Positions 1 through 5,682 of a stretch of DNA of 5,780 nt are shown piece after piece. The first letter of the stretch is position 1; the number at the start of each line of letters is the position of its first letter. The notes beneath the pieces are model-generated. The model was not told where the DNA came from. It searched no databases and worked only from the letters and a program-made list of their open reading frames with translations. Source of the stretch: Massilia sp. GTDB lineage: Bacteria > Pseudomonadota > Gammaproteobacteria > Burkholderiales > Burkholderiaceae_D. The DNA is taken from assembly GCA_003484545.1 (NCBI GenBank), contig DNCF01000021.1, positions 1 to 5,780 of the forward strand, written 5' to 3'. Both the position numbers and the translations under genes were made by a program.

Positions 1-87
1 GAGCCGCTGCACCCGCGCCGCGGCACGGCGGGCGAGGGCGAGCTGGCCAAGCCGATGGCGCTGGCCGCTTCCTCGCCGTCCACCTGA
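1..87 (+). CDS. 3' end of an unidentified upstream gene (partial)
   Basis: Frame 1 from the window edge is open for 28 codons and ends at a TGA (85-87). Nearly every codon ends in G or C, the third-position bias seen in the confirmed genes here, so this is very likely the true reading frame of a gene that begins outside the window. The visible tail is rich in Ala, Pro, Gly and Ser and ends in SSPST; it has no motif I recognise. In related bacteria the genes before this protease are usually those of the extracytoplasmic stress circuit (rpoE, rseA, rseB), so an RseA- or RseB-like regulator is a reasonable guess from position only. The tail does not resemble an RseB C-terminus as I remember it. 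The frame is fairly secure; the identity is open. Confidence 0.55.
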   Translation, partial: EPLHPRRGTAGEGELAKPMALAASSPST

Positions 88-109
88 TTCCAGGCATTTC
101 CCCTCCCGT

Positions 110-127
110 TCCGGCCTCCTTGCCGGA
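110..127 (+). other. Small GC hairpin 22 bases after the upstream stop
   Basis: TCCGGC (110-115) is perfectly complementary to GCCGGA (122-127) across a six-base loop. It lies soon after the upstream stop codon, where a terminator would be expected, but no T-run follows it, so it is not a standard intrinsic terminator. It might protect a 3' end or be chance in GC-rich DNA. The rest of the 88-267 gap holds only a poor promoter candidate: GCGACA (206-211) and TACCAT (230-235), four of six matches each, 18 bases apart. I see no convincing sigma-E type promoter. Confidence 0.25.
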
Positions 128-267
128 CCGATGCGTCAGCGCGGGCTTCCCCTGCCCACGAGCGCGGCGTGCTTTCCCGAGTCCCGCGGTGCACACAGCG
201 GCTGCGCGACAAGGCGCCGGGTTTTGGCTTACCATAACGTCAATTCCTGACCTGACCCTTCACTCCC

Positions 268-1719
268 ATGACAAGCAAAACTGTTAGCGTCGTCCTGTCG
301 GCCCTGCTGGTTGCCTCTGCCGGTCTGTCCCTGCCTGGCGCAGCCCACGCCGCCGCCCCCGTCCCGGCCCCGGTCGTGACCGGCCTGCCCGATTTCACCG
401 ACCTGATCGACAAGGCCGGACCGGCGGTGGTCAATATCCGCACCACCGAGCGCGTGCGCCTGGGGCAGGGCGGTCCCGGCGAGGAAGAGATGCAGGAATT
501 CCTGCGCCGCTTCTTCGGCCAGCCGATCCCGCGCCGCCGCGCGCCGCAGCAGGGCCAGGAGGAAGAGGTCGAACGCGGAGTCGGTTCCGGCTTCATCATC
601 TCGGACGACGGTTACGTGCTGACCAATGCCCACGTGGTCGAAGGCGCCGACGAAGTCACCGTCACCCTGACCGACCGTCGCGAATTCAAGGCCAAGGTGC
701 TGGGCGCCGACCGCCGCTCCGACGTCGCGCTGCTGAAGGTGGGCGCCACCAACCTGCCTTACCTGCGCACCGGCGACTCGAGCAAGATCCGCGTCGGCGA
801 ATGGGTGATCGCGATCGGTTCCCCCTTCAACCTCGACAACACCGTGACCGCCGGCATCATCTCGGCCAAGTCGCGCGACACCGGCGATTTCCTGCCGCTG
901 ATCCAGAGCGACGTCGCGGTCAACCCGGGCAACTCGGGCGGTCCCCTGATCAACATGCGCGGCGAAGTCATCGGCATCAATTCGCAGATCGCCACGCTCT
1001 CCGGCGCCTACAACGGCATCTCGTTCGCGGTGCCGATCGACGAAGTGATGCGCGTCGCCGACCAGCTCAAGAAAACCGGCCGCGTCACGCGCGGGCGCCT
1101 GGGCGTGCAGATCAGCGAAGTCACGAAGGACGTGGCCGAGTCGCTCGGCCTGGGCAAGGCGCGCGGCGCCGAGGTCTCGATGGTCGAGCCGGGCGGCCCG
1201 GCCGAGAAGGGCGGCATCAAGGTCGGCGACATCATCCTGCGCTACAACGGCCAGCCGATCGAGACCACGCGCGACCTGCCGCGCCTGGTGGGCGCCAGCA
1301 AGGTCGGCACCAAGGCCACCGTCACCGTCTGGCGCCGCGGCGCCCAGCTCGACGTGCCGGTCACCATCGTCGAGCTGGAAGACGAGAAGGCGGCCGCCAA
1401 CAAGCCGCAGTCGAACAAGCCCGCCCCGGGGCCCGCGCCGAACGCGCTCGGCCTGCACGTGTCGAACCTGACGCCGGAGCAGCGCCGCGAACTGCGCATC
1501 GAAGGCGGCGTGCTGGTCGACTCGAGCGAGGGCAGGGCGGCCATGGCCGGTGTGCGCGCCGGCGACCTGATCTTGCAGATGAACAACGTCGAGATCAAGG
1601 ACGCGGCCCAGTTCAACGCCCTGGCCGGCAAGCTCGATCCGAAGAAGAGCGTGGCGGTGCTGGTGCGGCGCGAGAACATCACGCAATACCTCGTCATCAA
1701 GCCGGCGGCTGCCAAGTGA
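268..1719 (+). CDS. mucD: Periplasmic Do-family serine endoprotease (DegP/DegQ/MucD type)
   Basis: This is an HtrA-family protease-chaperone that degrades or refolds misfolded periplasmic proteins. The 483-residue product starts with a Sec signal peptide: a short basic start, a hydrophobic stretch to about residue 23, and an AHA-A cleavage site near residue 28. The trypsin-like domain follows with the full catalytic triad: His122 in TNAHVVEG, Asp152 in RRSDVALLKV and Ser223 in NPGNSGGPL. Two PDZ domains lie at about 277-368 and 393-478, joined by a Lys/Pro/Ala-rich linker (about 372-392). The loop before the catalytic His carries Glu- and Arg-rich patches (about 71-103). Length and two PDZ domains fit the family. 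The ATG at 268 gives the complete signal peptide, but only pyrimidine-rich sequence precedes it, with no clear Shine-Dalgarno site. The glutaredoxin-like gene follows after 7 bases. Family assignment is certain; the choice among mucD, degP and degQ is a naming matter. Envelope-stress control is inferred from relatives. Confidence 0.96.
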   Translation: MTSKTVSVVLSALLVASAGLSLPGAAHAAAPVPAPVVTGLPDFTDLIDKAGPAVVNIRTTERVRLGQGGPGEEEMQEFLRRFFGQPIPRRRAPQQGQEEEVERGVGSGFIISDDGYVLTNAHVVEGADEVTVTLTDRREFKAKVLGADRRSDVALLKVGATNLPYLRTGDSSKIRVGEWVIAIGSPFNLDNTVTAGIISAKSRDTGDFLPLIQSDVAVNPGNSGGPLINMRGEVIGINSQIATLSGAYNGISFAVPIDEVMRVADQLKKTGRVTRGRLGVQISEVTKDVAESLGLGKARGAEVSMVEPGGPAEKGGIKVGDIILRYNGQPIETTRDLPRLVGASKVGTKATVTVWRRGAQLDVPVTIVELEDEKAAANKPQSNKPAPGPAPNALGLHVSNLTPEQRRELRIEGGVLVDSSEGRAAMAGVRAGDLILQMNNVEIKDAAQFNALAGKLDPKKSVAVLVRRENITQYLVIKPAAAK

Positions 1720-1726
1720 TTCCGCT

Positions 1727-1996
1727 GTGATTCCTTTCACTCTCTACTCGCGCAGCTGGTGCCATCTGTGCGAGGACATGCTGGCGGCACTGCGCAAGCT
1801 GGAAACGTCCGGGCGGCCATTCGAGATCGAAGTCATCGATGTCGATGCCGACCCGGCGCTCGTCGAGCGCTTCGACGAGCTGGTGCCGGTGCTGTACGGC
1901 GACCTGGCCGAGCCTGAGCTGTGTCACTACTTCCTCGACGACGCTGCGGTGCGGCGTTACCTGGCGCGCTACCAGCCGCTGGCGCTGGGGGCGTGA
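1727..1996 (+). CDS. Glutaredoxin-like thiol-disulfide protein (DUF836/PF05768 type)
   Basis: The 89-residue product has a compact thioredoxin-fold outline. It begins with a beta strand (FTLYSR) and a Cys-X-X-Cys motif, Cys12-His-Leu-Cys15. A second strand follows (FEIEVIDVD, 32-40), then the typical cis-proline site at VPV (Pro54) and a short C-terminal helix. It has no signal peptide or membrane segment, so it should act in the cytoplasm on thiols or disulfides; the substrate is unknown. A third cysteine, Cys66, is present. The start is a GTG 7 bases after the mucD stop. No in-frame ATG occurs before residue 19, which lies past the CxxC motif, so GTG is the best choice. Its ribosome site is weak, which suggests translational coupling to mucD. 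Genes of this type commonly lie between the Do protease gene and lepA in beta- and gammaproteobacteria. Family call is confident; physiological role is not known. Confidence 0.88.
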   Translation: MIPFTLYSRSWCHLCEDMLAALRKLETSGRPFEIEVIDVDADPALVERFDELVPVLYGDLAEPELCHYFLDDAAVRRYLARYQPLALGA

Positions 1997-2053
1997 GGTA
2001 GGCACGCGTTCAGGTGCTCTGTGCAAGTTCACGCAGCCGCGCCCACCCTACGC
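1991..2053 (+). repeat. Imperfect inverted repeat over the end of the glutaredoxin gene
   Basis: Positions 1991-2003 (GCGTGAGGTAGGC) match the reverse complement of 2041-2053 (GCCCACCCTACGC) at 10 of 13 positions; one mismatch would be a G-U pair in RNA. The left arm includes the glutaredoxin stop codon. A smaller GCAC/GTGC pair (2002-2005, 2013-2016) lies inside. No T-run follows, so this is not a classical terminator. The right arm resembles GTAGGGTGGGC-type intergenic repeats that I recall from several proteobacteria, but that link is memory only. It may be a decayed repeat or a 3' stabilising structure. Confidence 0.3.
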
Positions 2054-2143
2054 TTGGCGCTGCCGACTCCGCTCCAGGCTTTGTCCTCCCGGCCAATTAG
2101 ATCCCTTTCCCTCAGAAACCGGGCTTTCTACCCTGAAATCCGG

Positions 2144-2149
2144 TAAAAT
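2144..2149 (+). promoter_or_regulatory. Candidate sigma-70 -10 box for the lepA operon
   Basis: TAAAAT (2144-2149) matches five of six bases of the TATAAT consensus and stands out in GC-rich sequence. I cannot find a good -35 element 16-18 bases upstream; the region around 2120-2126 is GGGCTT-like. An ACCGG (2118-2122) / CCGGT (2140-2144) inverted repeat surrounds the spacer and could be an operator or chance. A start near 2156 would give a leader of roughly 270 bases containing the inverted-repeat element and both T-run modules. Confidence 0.4.
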
Positions 2150-2205
2150 GCCCCGTTTGGAAAAGCTTCTGTCGACTGCACATCAGCTTCTCACGTTGCG
2201 ATAAG

Positions 2206-2304
2206 AGCGACTGACAAAATCCTCATGGCTGCGTTGCATCGTCTCGCCGTACACGCGTACTGTCTTCGCCGCTGCGCCTTGCCCTGAGGCTTTTGTCAGT
2301 CGCT
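2206..2304. repeat. 99-bp element with terminal inverted repeats (MITE-like or dispersed intergenic repeat)
   Basis: The first 14 bases, AGCGACTGACAAAA (2206-2219), are repeated exactly as the reverse complement at 2291-2304. The symmetry continues inward, giving 22 matches over 24 bases (2206-2229 against 2281-2304, with mismatches only at 2220/2290 and 2226/2284). The interior is partly self-complementary, including a GTAC/GTAC pair around 2253-2256 near the exact centre, and it holds a loose direct repeat (CGTCTCGCCG at 2240-2249, TGTCTTCGCCG at 2261-2271). It contains no plausible gene. The size and long terminal inverted repeats suit a non-autonomous mobile element or a structured RNA hairpin. 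I see no clear target-site duplication. The sequence resembles intergenic repeats I recall from Massilia and relatives, which is unverified. Confidence 0.65.
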
Positions 2305-2309
2305 CCATG

Positions 2310-2353
2310 GCGCTCGCCTGGGGACGGACCAGTCCGCATGGGGCGCTTTTTTT
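2310..2353 (+). terminator. Weak hairpin with seven-T tail in the lepA leader
   Basis: GCGC (2310-2313) can pair with GCGC (2343-2346), directly followed by seven T's (2347-2353). Inside is a small stem-loop, CGGA (2325-2328) with TCCG (2333-2336) closed by a CCAG tetraloop, and a possible CC/GG contact between. The stem is imperfect in the middle, so termination strength is doubtful. It lies between the candidate promoter and lepA. It would therefore have to be read through or regulated if that promoter serves lepA, or else it ends a short RNA of about 200 bases. Confidence 0.35.
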
Positions 2354-2363
2354 GTATTGCGCT

Positions 2364-2411
2364 GGCATCTGCGGCGCCGGTCGCCGCCTGGCCGCCTGCC
2401 TCGCCTTTTTT
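2364..2411 (+). other. GC-rich hairpin plus six-T run next to the lepA ribosome site
   Basis: GCGGCG (2371-2376) pairs perfectly with CGCCGC (2382-2387) over a five-base loop. An alternative pairing uses GGC...GCGGC (2364-2375) with GCCGC..GCC (2391-2400), bringing the stem to within five bases of a six-T run (2406-2411). The run ends seven bases before the lepA ribosome site. The second fold would look like a terminator and the first would not. This could be leader regulation or a chance product of GC-rich sequence. Confidence 0.25.
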
Positions 2412-2428
2412 GGTTTTGAGCATTGTTA

Positions 2429-4222
2429 ATGAACAACATACGTAACTTCTCCATCATCGCCCACATCGACCACGGCAAATCGACGCTGGCCGACCGCATC
2501 ATCCAGTTGTGCGGTGGCCTGTCGGACCGCGAAATGGACGCGCAGGTGCTCGACTCGATGGACCTGGAGCGCGAGCGCGGCATTACCATCAAGGCGCAGA
2601 CCGCTGCCCTGCAGTACAAGGCGCGCGACGGCCAGACCTACAACCTGAACCTGATCGATACCCCGGGCCACGTCGACTTCAGCTATGAAGTCTCGCGCTC
2701 GCTGTCGGCCTGCGAAGGCGCGCTGCTGGTGGTCGACGCGTCCCAGGGCGTGGAAGCCCAGACCGTCGCCAACTGCTACACCGCGCTCGACCTGGGCGTG
2801 GAAGTGGTGCCGATCCTGAACAAGATCGACCTGCCGCACGCCGACCCGGACAACGCCAAGAAGGAAATCGAGGACGTGATCGGCATCGACGCCTCGGAAG
2901 CGACGACCTGCTCGGCCAAGACCGGCCTGGGCGTGGAAGACGTGCTGGAAGACCTGATCAAGCGCGTGCCGCCGCCCAAGGGCGACCCGGATGCGCCGCT
3001 GCAGGCCCTGATCGTCGACTCCTGGTACGACCCGTATGTCGGCGTCGTGATGCTGGTGCGCGTGGTGAACGGCACCCTGCGTCCGAAGGACAAGATCCTG
3101 CTGATGGCGACCGGCTCCCAGCAGCTGGTCGAGAACATCGGCATCTTCACGCCGCGCTCGGTCTCGCTGCCGGAACTGTCGGCGGGCCAGGTGGGCTTCA
3201 TCATCGCCGGCATCAAGGAACTGACCGCCGCCAAGGTGGGCGACACCGTGACCCTGGCCAACAAGCCGGCCCCTAGCCCGCTGCCGGGCTTCAAGGAAGT
3301 CCAGCCGCAGGTGTTCGCCGGCCTGTTCCCGGTCGAGGCCAACCAGTACGACGCCCTGCGCGACTCGCTGGAAAAGCTGAAGCTGAACGACGCCGCCCTG
3401 ATGTACGAGCCGGAAGTGTCGCAGGCGCTGGGCTTCGGCTTCCGCTGCGGCTTCCTGGGTCTGCTGCACATGGAAATCGTGCAGGAACGCCTGGAGCGCG
3501 AATTCGACATGGACCTGATCACGACGGCGCCGACCGTGGTGTACGAGGTCGAGATGCGCGACGGCACCATGATCCGCGTGGACAACCCGTCGAAGATGCC
3601 GGAACCGTCGAAGATCAACGAGATCCGCGAGCCGATCGTCACCGTGAATCTCTACATGCCGCAGGAATACGTCGGCTCGGTGATGACCCTGTGTAACAGC
3701 AAGCGCGGCGTCCAGATGGACATGGCCTACCACGGCCGCCAGGTCAAGCTGGTCTACGAGATCCCGATGGCCGAGATCGTGCTCGACTTCTTCGACCGCC
3801 TGAAGTCGACCTCGCGCGGCTATGCCTCGATGGACTACGAGTTCAAGGAAAACCGCGCCGCCGACGTGGTCAAGGTCGACATGCTGATCAACAGCGAGAA
3901 GGTCGACGCGCTGGCGATCATCGTGCACCGTGCCAACGCGCCTTACCGCGGGCGCCAGGTGGCCGCGAAAATGCGCGAACTGATCCCGCGCCAGATGTTC
4001 GACGTGGCGATCCAGGCCGCGATCGGCGCGACCATCATCTCGCGCGAGAACGTCAAGGCGATGCGCAAGAACGTCCTGGCCAAGTGCTACGGCGGCGACA
4101 TCAGCCGCAAGAAGAAACTGCTTGAGAAACAAAAAGCTGGTAAGAAACGCATGAAACAGGTCGGCTCGGTGGAGATTCCACAGGAAGCCTTCCTCGCCAT
4201 CCTTCAAGTGGAAGATAAATGA
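2429..4222 (+). CDS. lepA: Elongation factor 4 (LepA), ribosome-associated translational GTPase
   Basis: LepA/EF4 binds the ribosome, can move tRNAs backwards and supports translation or 30S assembly under stress. From the ATG at 2429 the protein has 597 residues, a usual length, beginning MNNIRNFSIIAHIDHGKST. All GTPase motifs are intact: G1 AHIDHGKST (11-19), G2 region ERGITIK (49-55), G3 DTPGH (77-81), G4 NKID (131-134) and G5 SAK (162-164). Elongation-factor domains II, III and V follow. The C-terminal region (from about 490) is LepA-specific, with a very basic stretch near 560-578; EF-G domain IV is absent. A TTG two codons earlier (2423) is in frame, but the ATG matches known LepA N-termini and has a GAG ribosome element (2418-2420) eight bases away. 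The stop overlaps the lepB start by four bases (ATGA), the classic lepA-lepB arrangement, so the two are translationally coupled. Confidence 0.97.
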   Translation: MNNIRNFSIIAHIDHGKSTLADRIIQLCGGLSDREMDAQVLDSMDLERERGITIKAQTAALQYKARDGQTYNLNLIDTPGHVDFSYEVSRSLSACEGALLVVDASQGVEAQTVANCYTALDLGVEVVPILNKIDLPHADPDNAKKEIEDVIGIDASEATTCSAKTGLGVEDVLEDLIKRVPPPKGDPDAPLQALIVDSWYDPYVGVVMLVRVVNGTLRPKDKILLMATGSQQLVENIGIFTPRSVSLPELSAGQVGFIIAGIKELTAAKVGDTVTLANKPAPSPLPGFKEVQPQVFAGLFPVEANQYDALRDSLEKLKLNDAALMYEPEVSQALGFGFRCGFLGLLHMEIVQERLEREFDMDLITTAPTVVYEVEMRDGTMIRVDNPSKMPEPSKINEIREPIVTVNLYMPQEYVGSVMTLCNSKRGVQMDMAYHGRQVKLVYEIPMAEIVLDFFDRLKSTSRGYASMDYEFKENRAADVVKVDMLINSEKVDALAIIVHRANAPYRGRQVAAKMRELIPRQMFDVAIQAAIGATIISRENVKAMRKNVLAKCYGGDISRKKKLLEKQKAGKKRMKQVGSVEIPQEAFLAILQVEDK

Positions 4223-5136
4223 ACCTGCAACCGATCCTGGGGAATTTCGCGCTCATCCTGTTCGTGCTCATGGTGGTCACGGGCATCATCTGGTGCCTGG
4301 ACACCTTCGTCCTTGCCAAGAAGCGCCGCGCCGCGGCCGACGCCGCCCTGGCCGAGTACGACGCCCGCAACGCCAAGCTGCAGGCGGAAGGCATTAAGGT
4401 CGACAGCAACGGCAACCGCGCCGCGATCGAGCAGGCGCACCTGCGCCAGCCGACCTGGGTCGAGTACTCGGGCAGCTTCTTCCCGGTGATCGCCCTGGTG
4501 TTCATCCTGCGTTCCTTCCTGTGGGAGCCGTTCAAGATCCCGTCGAGCTCGATGGTGCCGACCCTGCTGGTGGGCGACCTGATCCTGGTGAACAAGTACA
4601 CTTATGGCATCCGGCTGCCGATCATCAACAAGAAGATCATCGAGCTGAACGACCCGCAGCGCGGCGACGTCATGGTGTTCAAGTACCCGAAGGACATGAG
4701 CCAGGACTACATCAAGCGCGTCATTGGCGTGCCCGGTGATAAAATCACCTACGAGAACAAGCGCCTGACGGTGAACGGCAAGCCGGTGGAGTACACCCCG
4801 CTGGACGACTATCTCGACGACGAGCGGCCGGTCTACCACAAGCAGTTCATCGAAAAGCTGCCGGGCAGCGAGCACCGTATCCTGAACACCGATCCGGCAC
4901 GCTCGTTCAACCTGGAGAACGTGGAGAACTTCCCGCAGCGCGAGGCCTGCGACTATTCGTACGACAAATTTACCTGTATCGTACCGGAAGGCAACTACTT
5001 CATGATGGGCGACAACCGCGACAACAGCGCGGACAGCCGCTACTGGGGTTTTGTGCCGGACAAGAATATCGTCGGCAAGGCTTTCCTGGTGTGGATGAAC
5101 TTCGGTGATCCGAAGCGCATCGGCGGCATCAAGTAA
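4219..5136 (+). CDS. lepB: Signal peptidase I (leader peptidase)
   Basis: This is the membrane serine protease that cleaves signal peptides from proteins exported by Sec or Tat. The 305-residue product has two N-terminal membrane segments (about 7-31 and 86-101), separated by a cytoplasmic stretch rich in Ala, Lys and Arg (about 34-80). The catalytic domain faces the periplasm. The conserved boxes are present: PSSSMVPT with nucleophile Ser111, RGDVMVFKYP (148-157), YIKRVIGVPGD with general-base Lys166, and GDNRDNSADSRYWG (264-277). The protein ends in the family-typical RIGGIK. Two cysteines, Cys244 and Cys253, lie in the periplasmic domain and could form a disulfide. Translation starts inside the lepA stop (ATGA), with GGAAG (4210-4214) as a nearby ribosome site, so expression should follow lepA. 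The active site is complete and nothing is truncated. Confidence 0.97.
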   Translation: MNLQPILGNFALILFVLMVVTGIIWCLDTFVLAKKRRAAADAALAEYDARNAKLQAEGIKVDSNGNRAAIEQAHLRQPTWVEYSGSFFPVIALVFILRSFLWEPFKIPSSSMVPTLLVGDLILVNKYTYGIRLPIINKKIIELNDPQRGDVMVFKYPKDMSQDYIKRVIGVPGDKITYENKRLTVNGKPVEYTPLDDYLDDERPVYHKQFIEKLPGSEHRILNTDPARSFNLENVENFPQREACDYSYDKFTCIVPEGNYFMMGDNRDNSADSRYWGFVPDKNIVGKAFLVWMNFGDPKRIGGIK

Positions 5137-5157
5137 GGCCTGCTCATCGCAAGCGTC

Positions 5158-5163
5158 AGGAGG
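5158..5163 (+). promoter_or_regulatory. Strong ribosome binding site that fixes the start of the DUF4845 gene
   Basis: AGGAGG is a perfect Shine-Dalgarno core, the strongest in the window, four bases before the ATG at 5168. It argues against the in-frame upstream ATG at 5105, which lies inside lepB, and against the internal ATG at 5210. Confidence 0.7.
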
Positions 5164-5167
5164 CAGG

Positions 5168-5563
5168 ATGCAGGACCGGAAATACCTTACTCTGGGCAGG
5201 CAAGGGGGCATGTCGCTCACCGGCCTGATCCTGGGACTGGTCGTCGTCGGACTGGTCGCGGTGCTCGCCATTAAGGTGATCCCGTCGTGGCTGGAATACC
5301 GCTCGATCAAGGACGGCATCAGCCGTGTGAAGGAAGAGGGCGGCAGCGTGGCCGAGATGCAAAAGGCGTTCGACAAGTTTGCCGACATCAACAACGTCAC
5401 ATCCCTGCGTGGACGTGACCTCATCATCAGCAAGGACGGGGGCGAGCCTGAAATCAGCTTCGCCTACCAGAAACGCATTGCGCTGACCGACAATGCCAGC
5501 ATCGTGATCGACTACGACGGCACCACCGACCGGAGCGGCGTGGTGGCCGCCAGCGCCGACTGA
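5168..5563 (+). CDS. Small single-pass membrane protein, DUF4845 family
   Basis: The 131-residue product has a short polar N-terminus ending RQGG (11-14), one strongly hydrophobic segment (about 15-37), then a small soluble domain (about 38-131) of mixed helix and strand. The position between lepB and rnc and the overall shape match the DUF4845 family found there in betaproteobacteria. Its function is not established. The N-terminus resembles a class III (type IV pilin-like) leader: a short charged leader, Gly14, then Met-Ser-Leu-Thr and a hydrophobic helix. The Glu expected at +5 of a mature pilin is replaced by Gly19. It may be a pilin-like membrane protein or simply a bitopic protein with a chance likeness. 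It begins 31 bases after the lepB stop and is probably cotranscribed with lepA-lepB; a terminator follows it. The gene is real; family assignment is from memory of context and sequence. Confidence 0.85.
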   Translation: MQDRKYLTLGRQGGMSLTGLILGLVVVGLVAVLAIKVIPSWLEYRSIKDGISRVKEEGGSVAEMQKAFDKFADINNVTSLRGRDLIISKDGGEPEISFAYQKRIALTDNASIVIDYDGTTDRSGVVAASAD

Positions 5564-5597
5564 GCAGGGCCGGGCAGCCTCGGGAATGCGCAGGGAA

Positions 5598-5643
5598 GGA
5601 AGCCGGAATGCCGCCGTGGCGTCGTTCCGGCTTCCGGCTTTTT
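5598..5643 (+). terminator. Intrinsic terminator with two possible stem registers
   Basis: GGAAGCCGGAA (5598-5608) pairs perfectly over 11 bases with 5625-5635. The 3' arm unit TTCCGGC occurs twice in tandem (5625-5631, 5632-5638). The alternative pairing AAGCCGGAA (5600-5608) with 5632-5640 therefore places the stem directly against five T's (5639-5643), as in a standard intrinsic terminator. It lies 34 bases after the DUF4845 stop and 39 bases before rnc, so it should end or reduce lepA-lepB-DUF4845 transcription before rnc. Confidence 0.8.
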
Positions 5644-5682
5644 CTAACACATCCGCCGACCCGTACTACGAAAACAACGACA

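Larger units (their letters stand above)
1997..2428 (+). other. 432-base non-coding region before lepA
   Basis: I find no convincing protein gene here. From left to right it holds the right arm of an imperfect inverted repeat (to 2053), a featureless stretch (2054-2117), a -10-like box (2144-2149), a 99-bp inverted-repeat element (2206-2304), a weak hairpin with seven T's (to 2353), a GC-rich hairpin region with six T's (to 2411), and the lepA ribosome site (GAG at 2418-2420). Local base use differs from the genes: it includes T-runs and A-rich patches that are rare elsewhere in the window. The gap is large compared with the 7-base spacing before it and the 4-base overlap after it, which suggests that lepA begins a new transcription unit. 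Confidence 0.7.

Noticed and set aside
206..235. Sigma-70 promoter for mucD
   Set aside because: Only four of six matches in each box with 18-base spacing, and no sigma-E consensus. It is too weak to list as a feature.
801..1730. 309-codon + strand frame inside mucD
   Set aside because: It is a shifted frame of mucD. The Arg/Pro/His-rich translation is typical of a shadow frame.
229..1740. 503-codon open frame on the - strand opposite mucD
   Set aside because: It is a mirror of the GC3-rich mucD codons. The translation is low-complexity, rich in Arg, Asp, Gly, His and Ala, and has no recognisable domain, while the + strand encodes an intact protease.
2148..2204. 18-codon open frame as a possible lepA leader peptide
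   Set aside because: Its ATG overlaps the -10 box, so it would not be in the transcript from that promoter. There is no ribosome site and no regulatory codon run.
2225..2287. 20-codon open frame inside the inverted-repeat element
   Set aside because: It lacks a ribosome site and lies wholly within the repeat, so it is better explained as structure than as coding.
2426..4207. 593-codon open frame on the - strand opposite lepA
   Set aside because: Same antisense artefact. It is rich in His, Asp, Val and Arg with no domain, and lepA is complete on the + strand.
5105..5167. Upstream ATG extension of the DUF4845 gene
   Set aside because: It would overlap the lepB C-terminus and add 21 unrelated residues before the leader. 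The AGGAGG at 5158-5163 supports 5168.
4204..5433. 409-codon - strand frame spanning lepB and the DUF4845 gene
   Set aside because: It crosses two real genes and their spacer, has no recognisable motifs, and is explained by codon bias.
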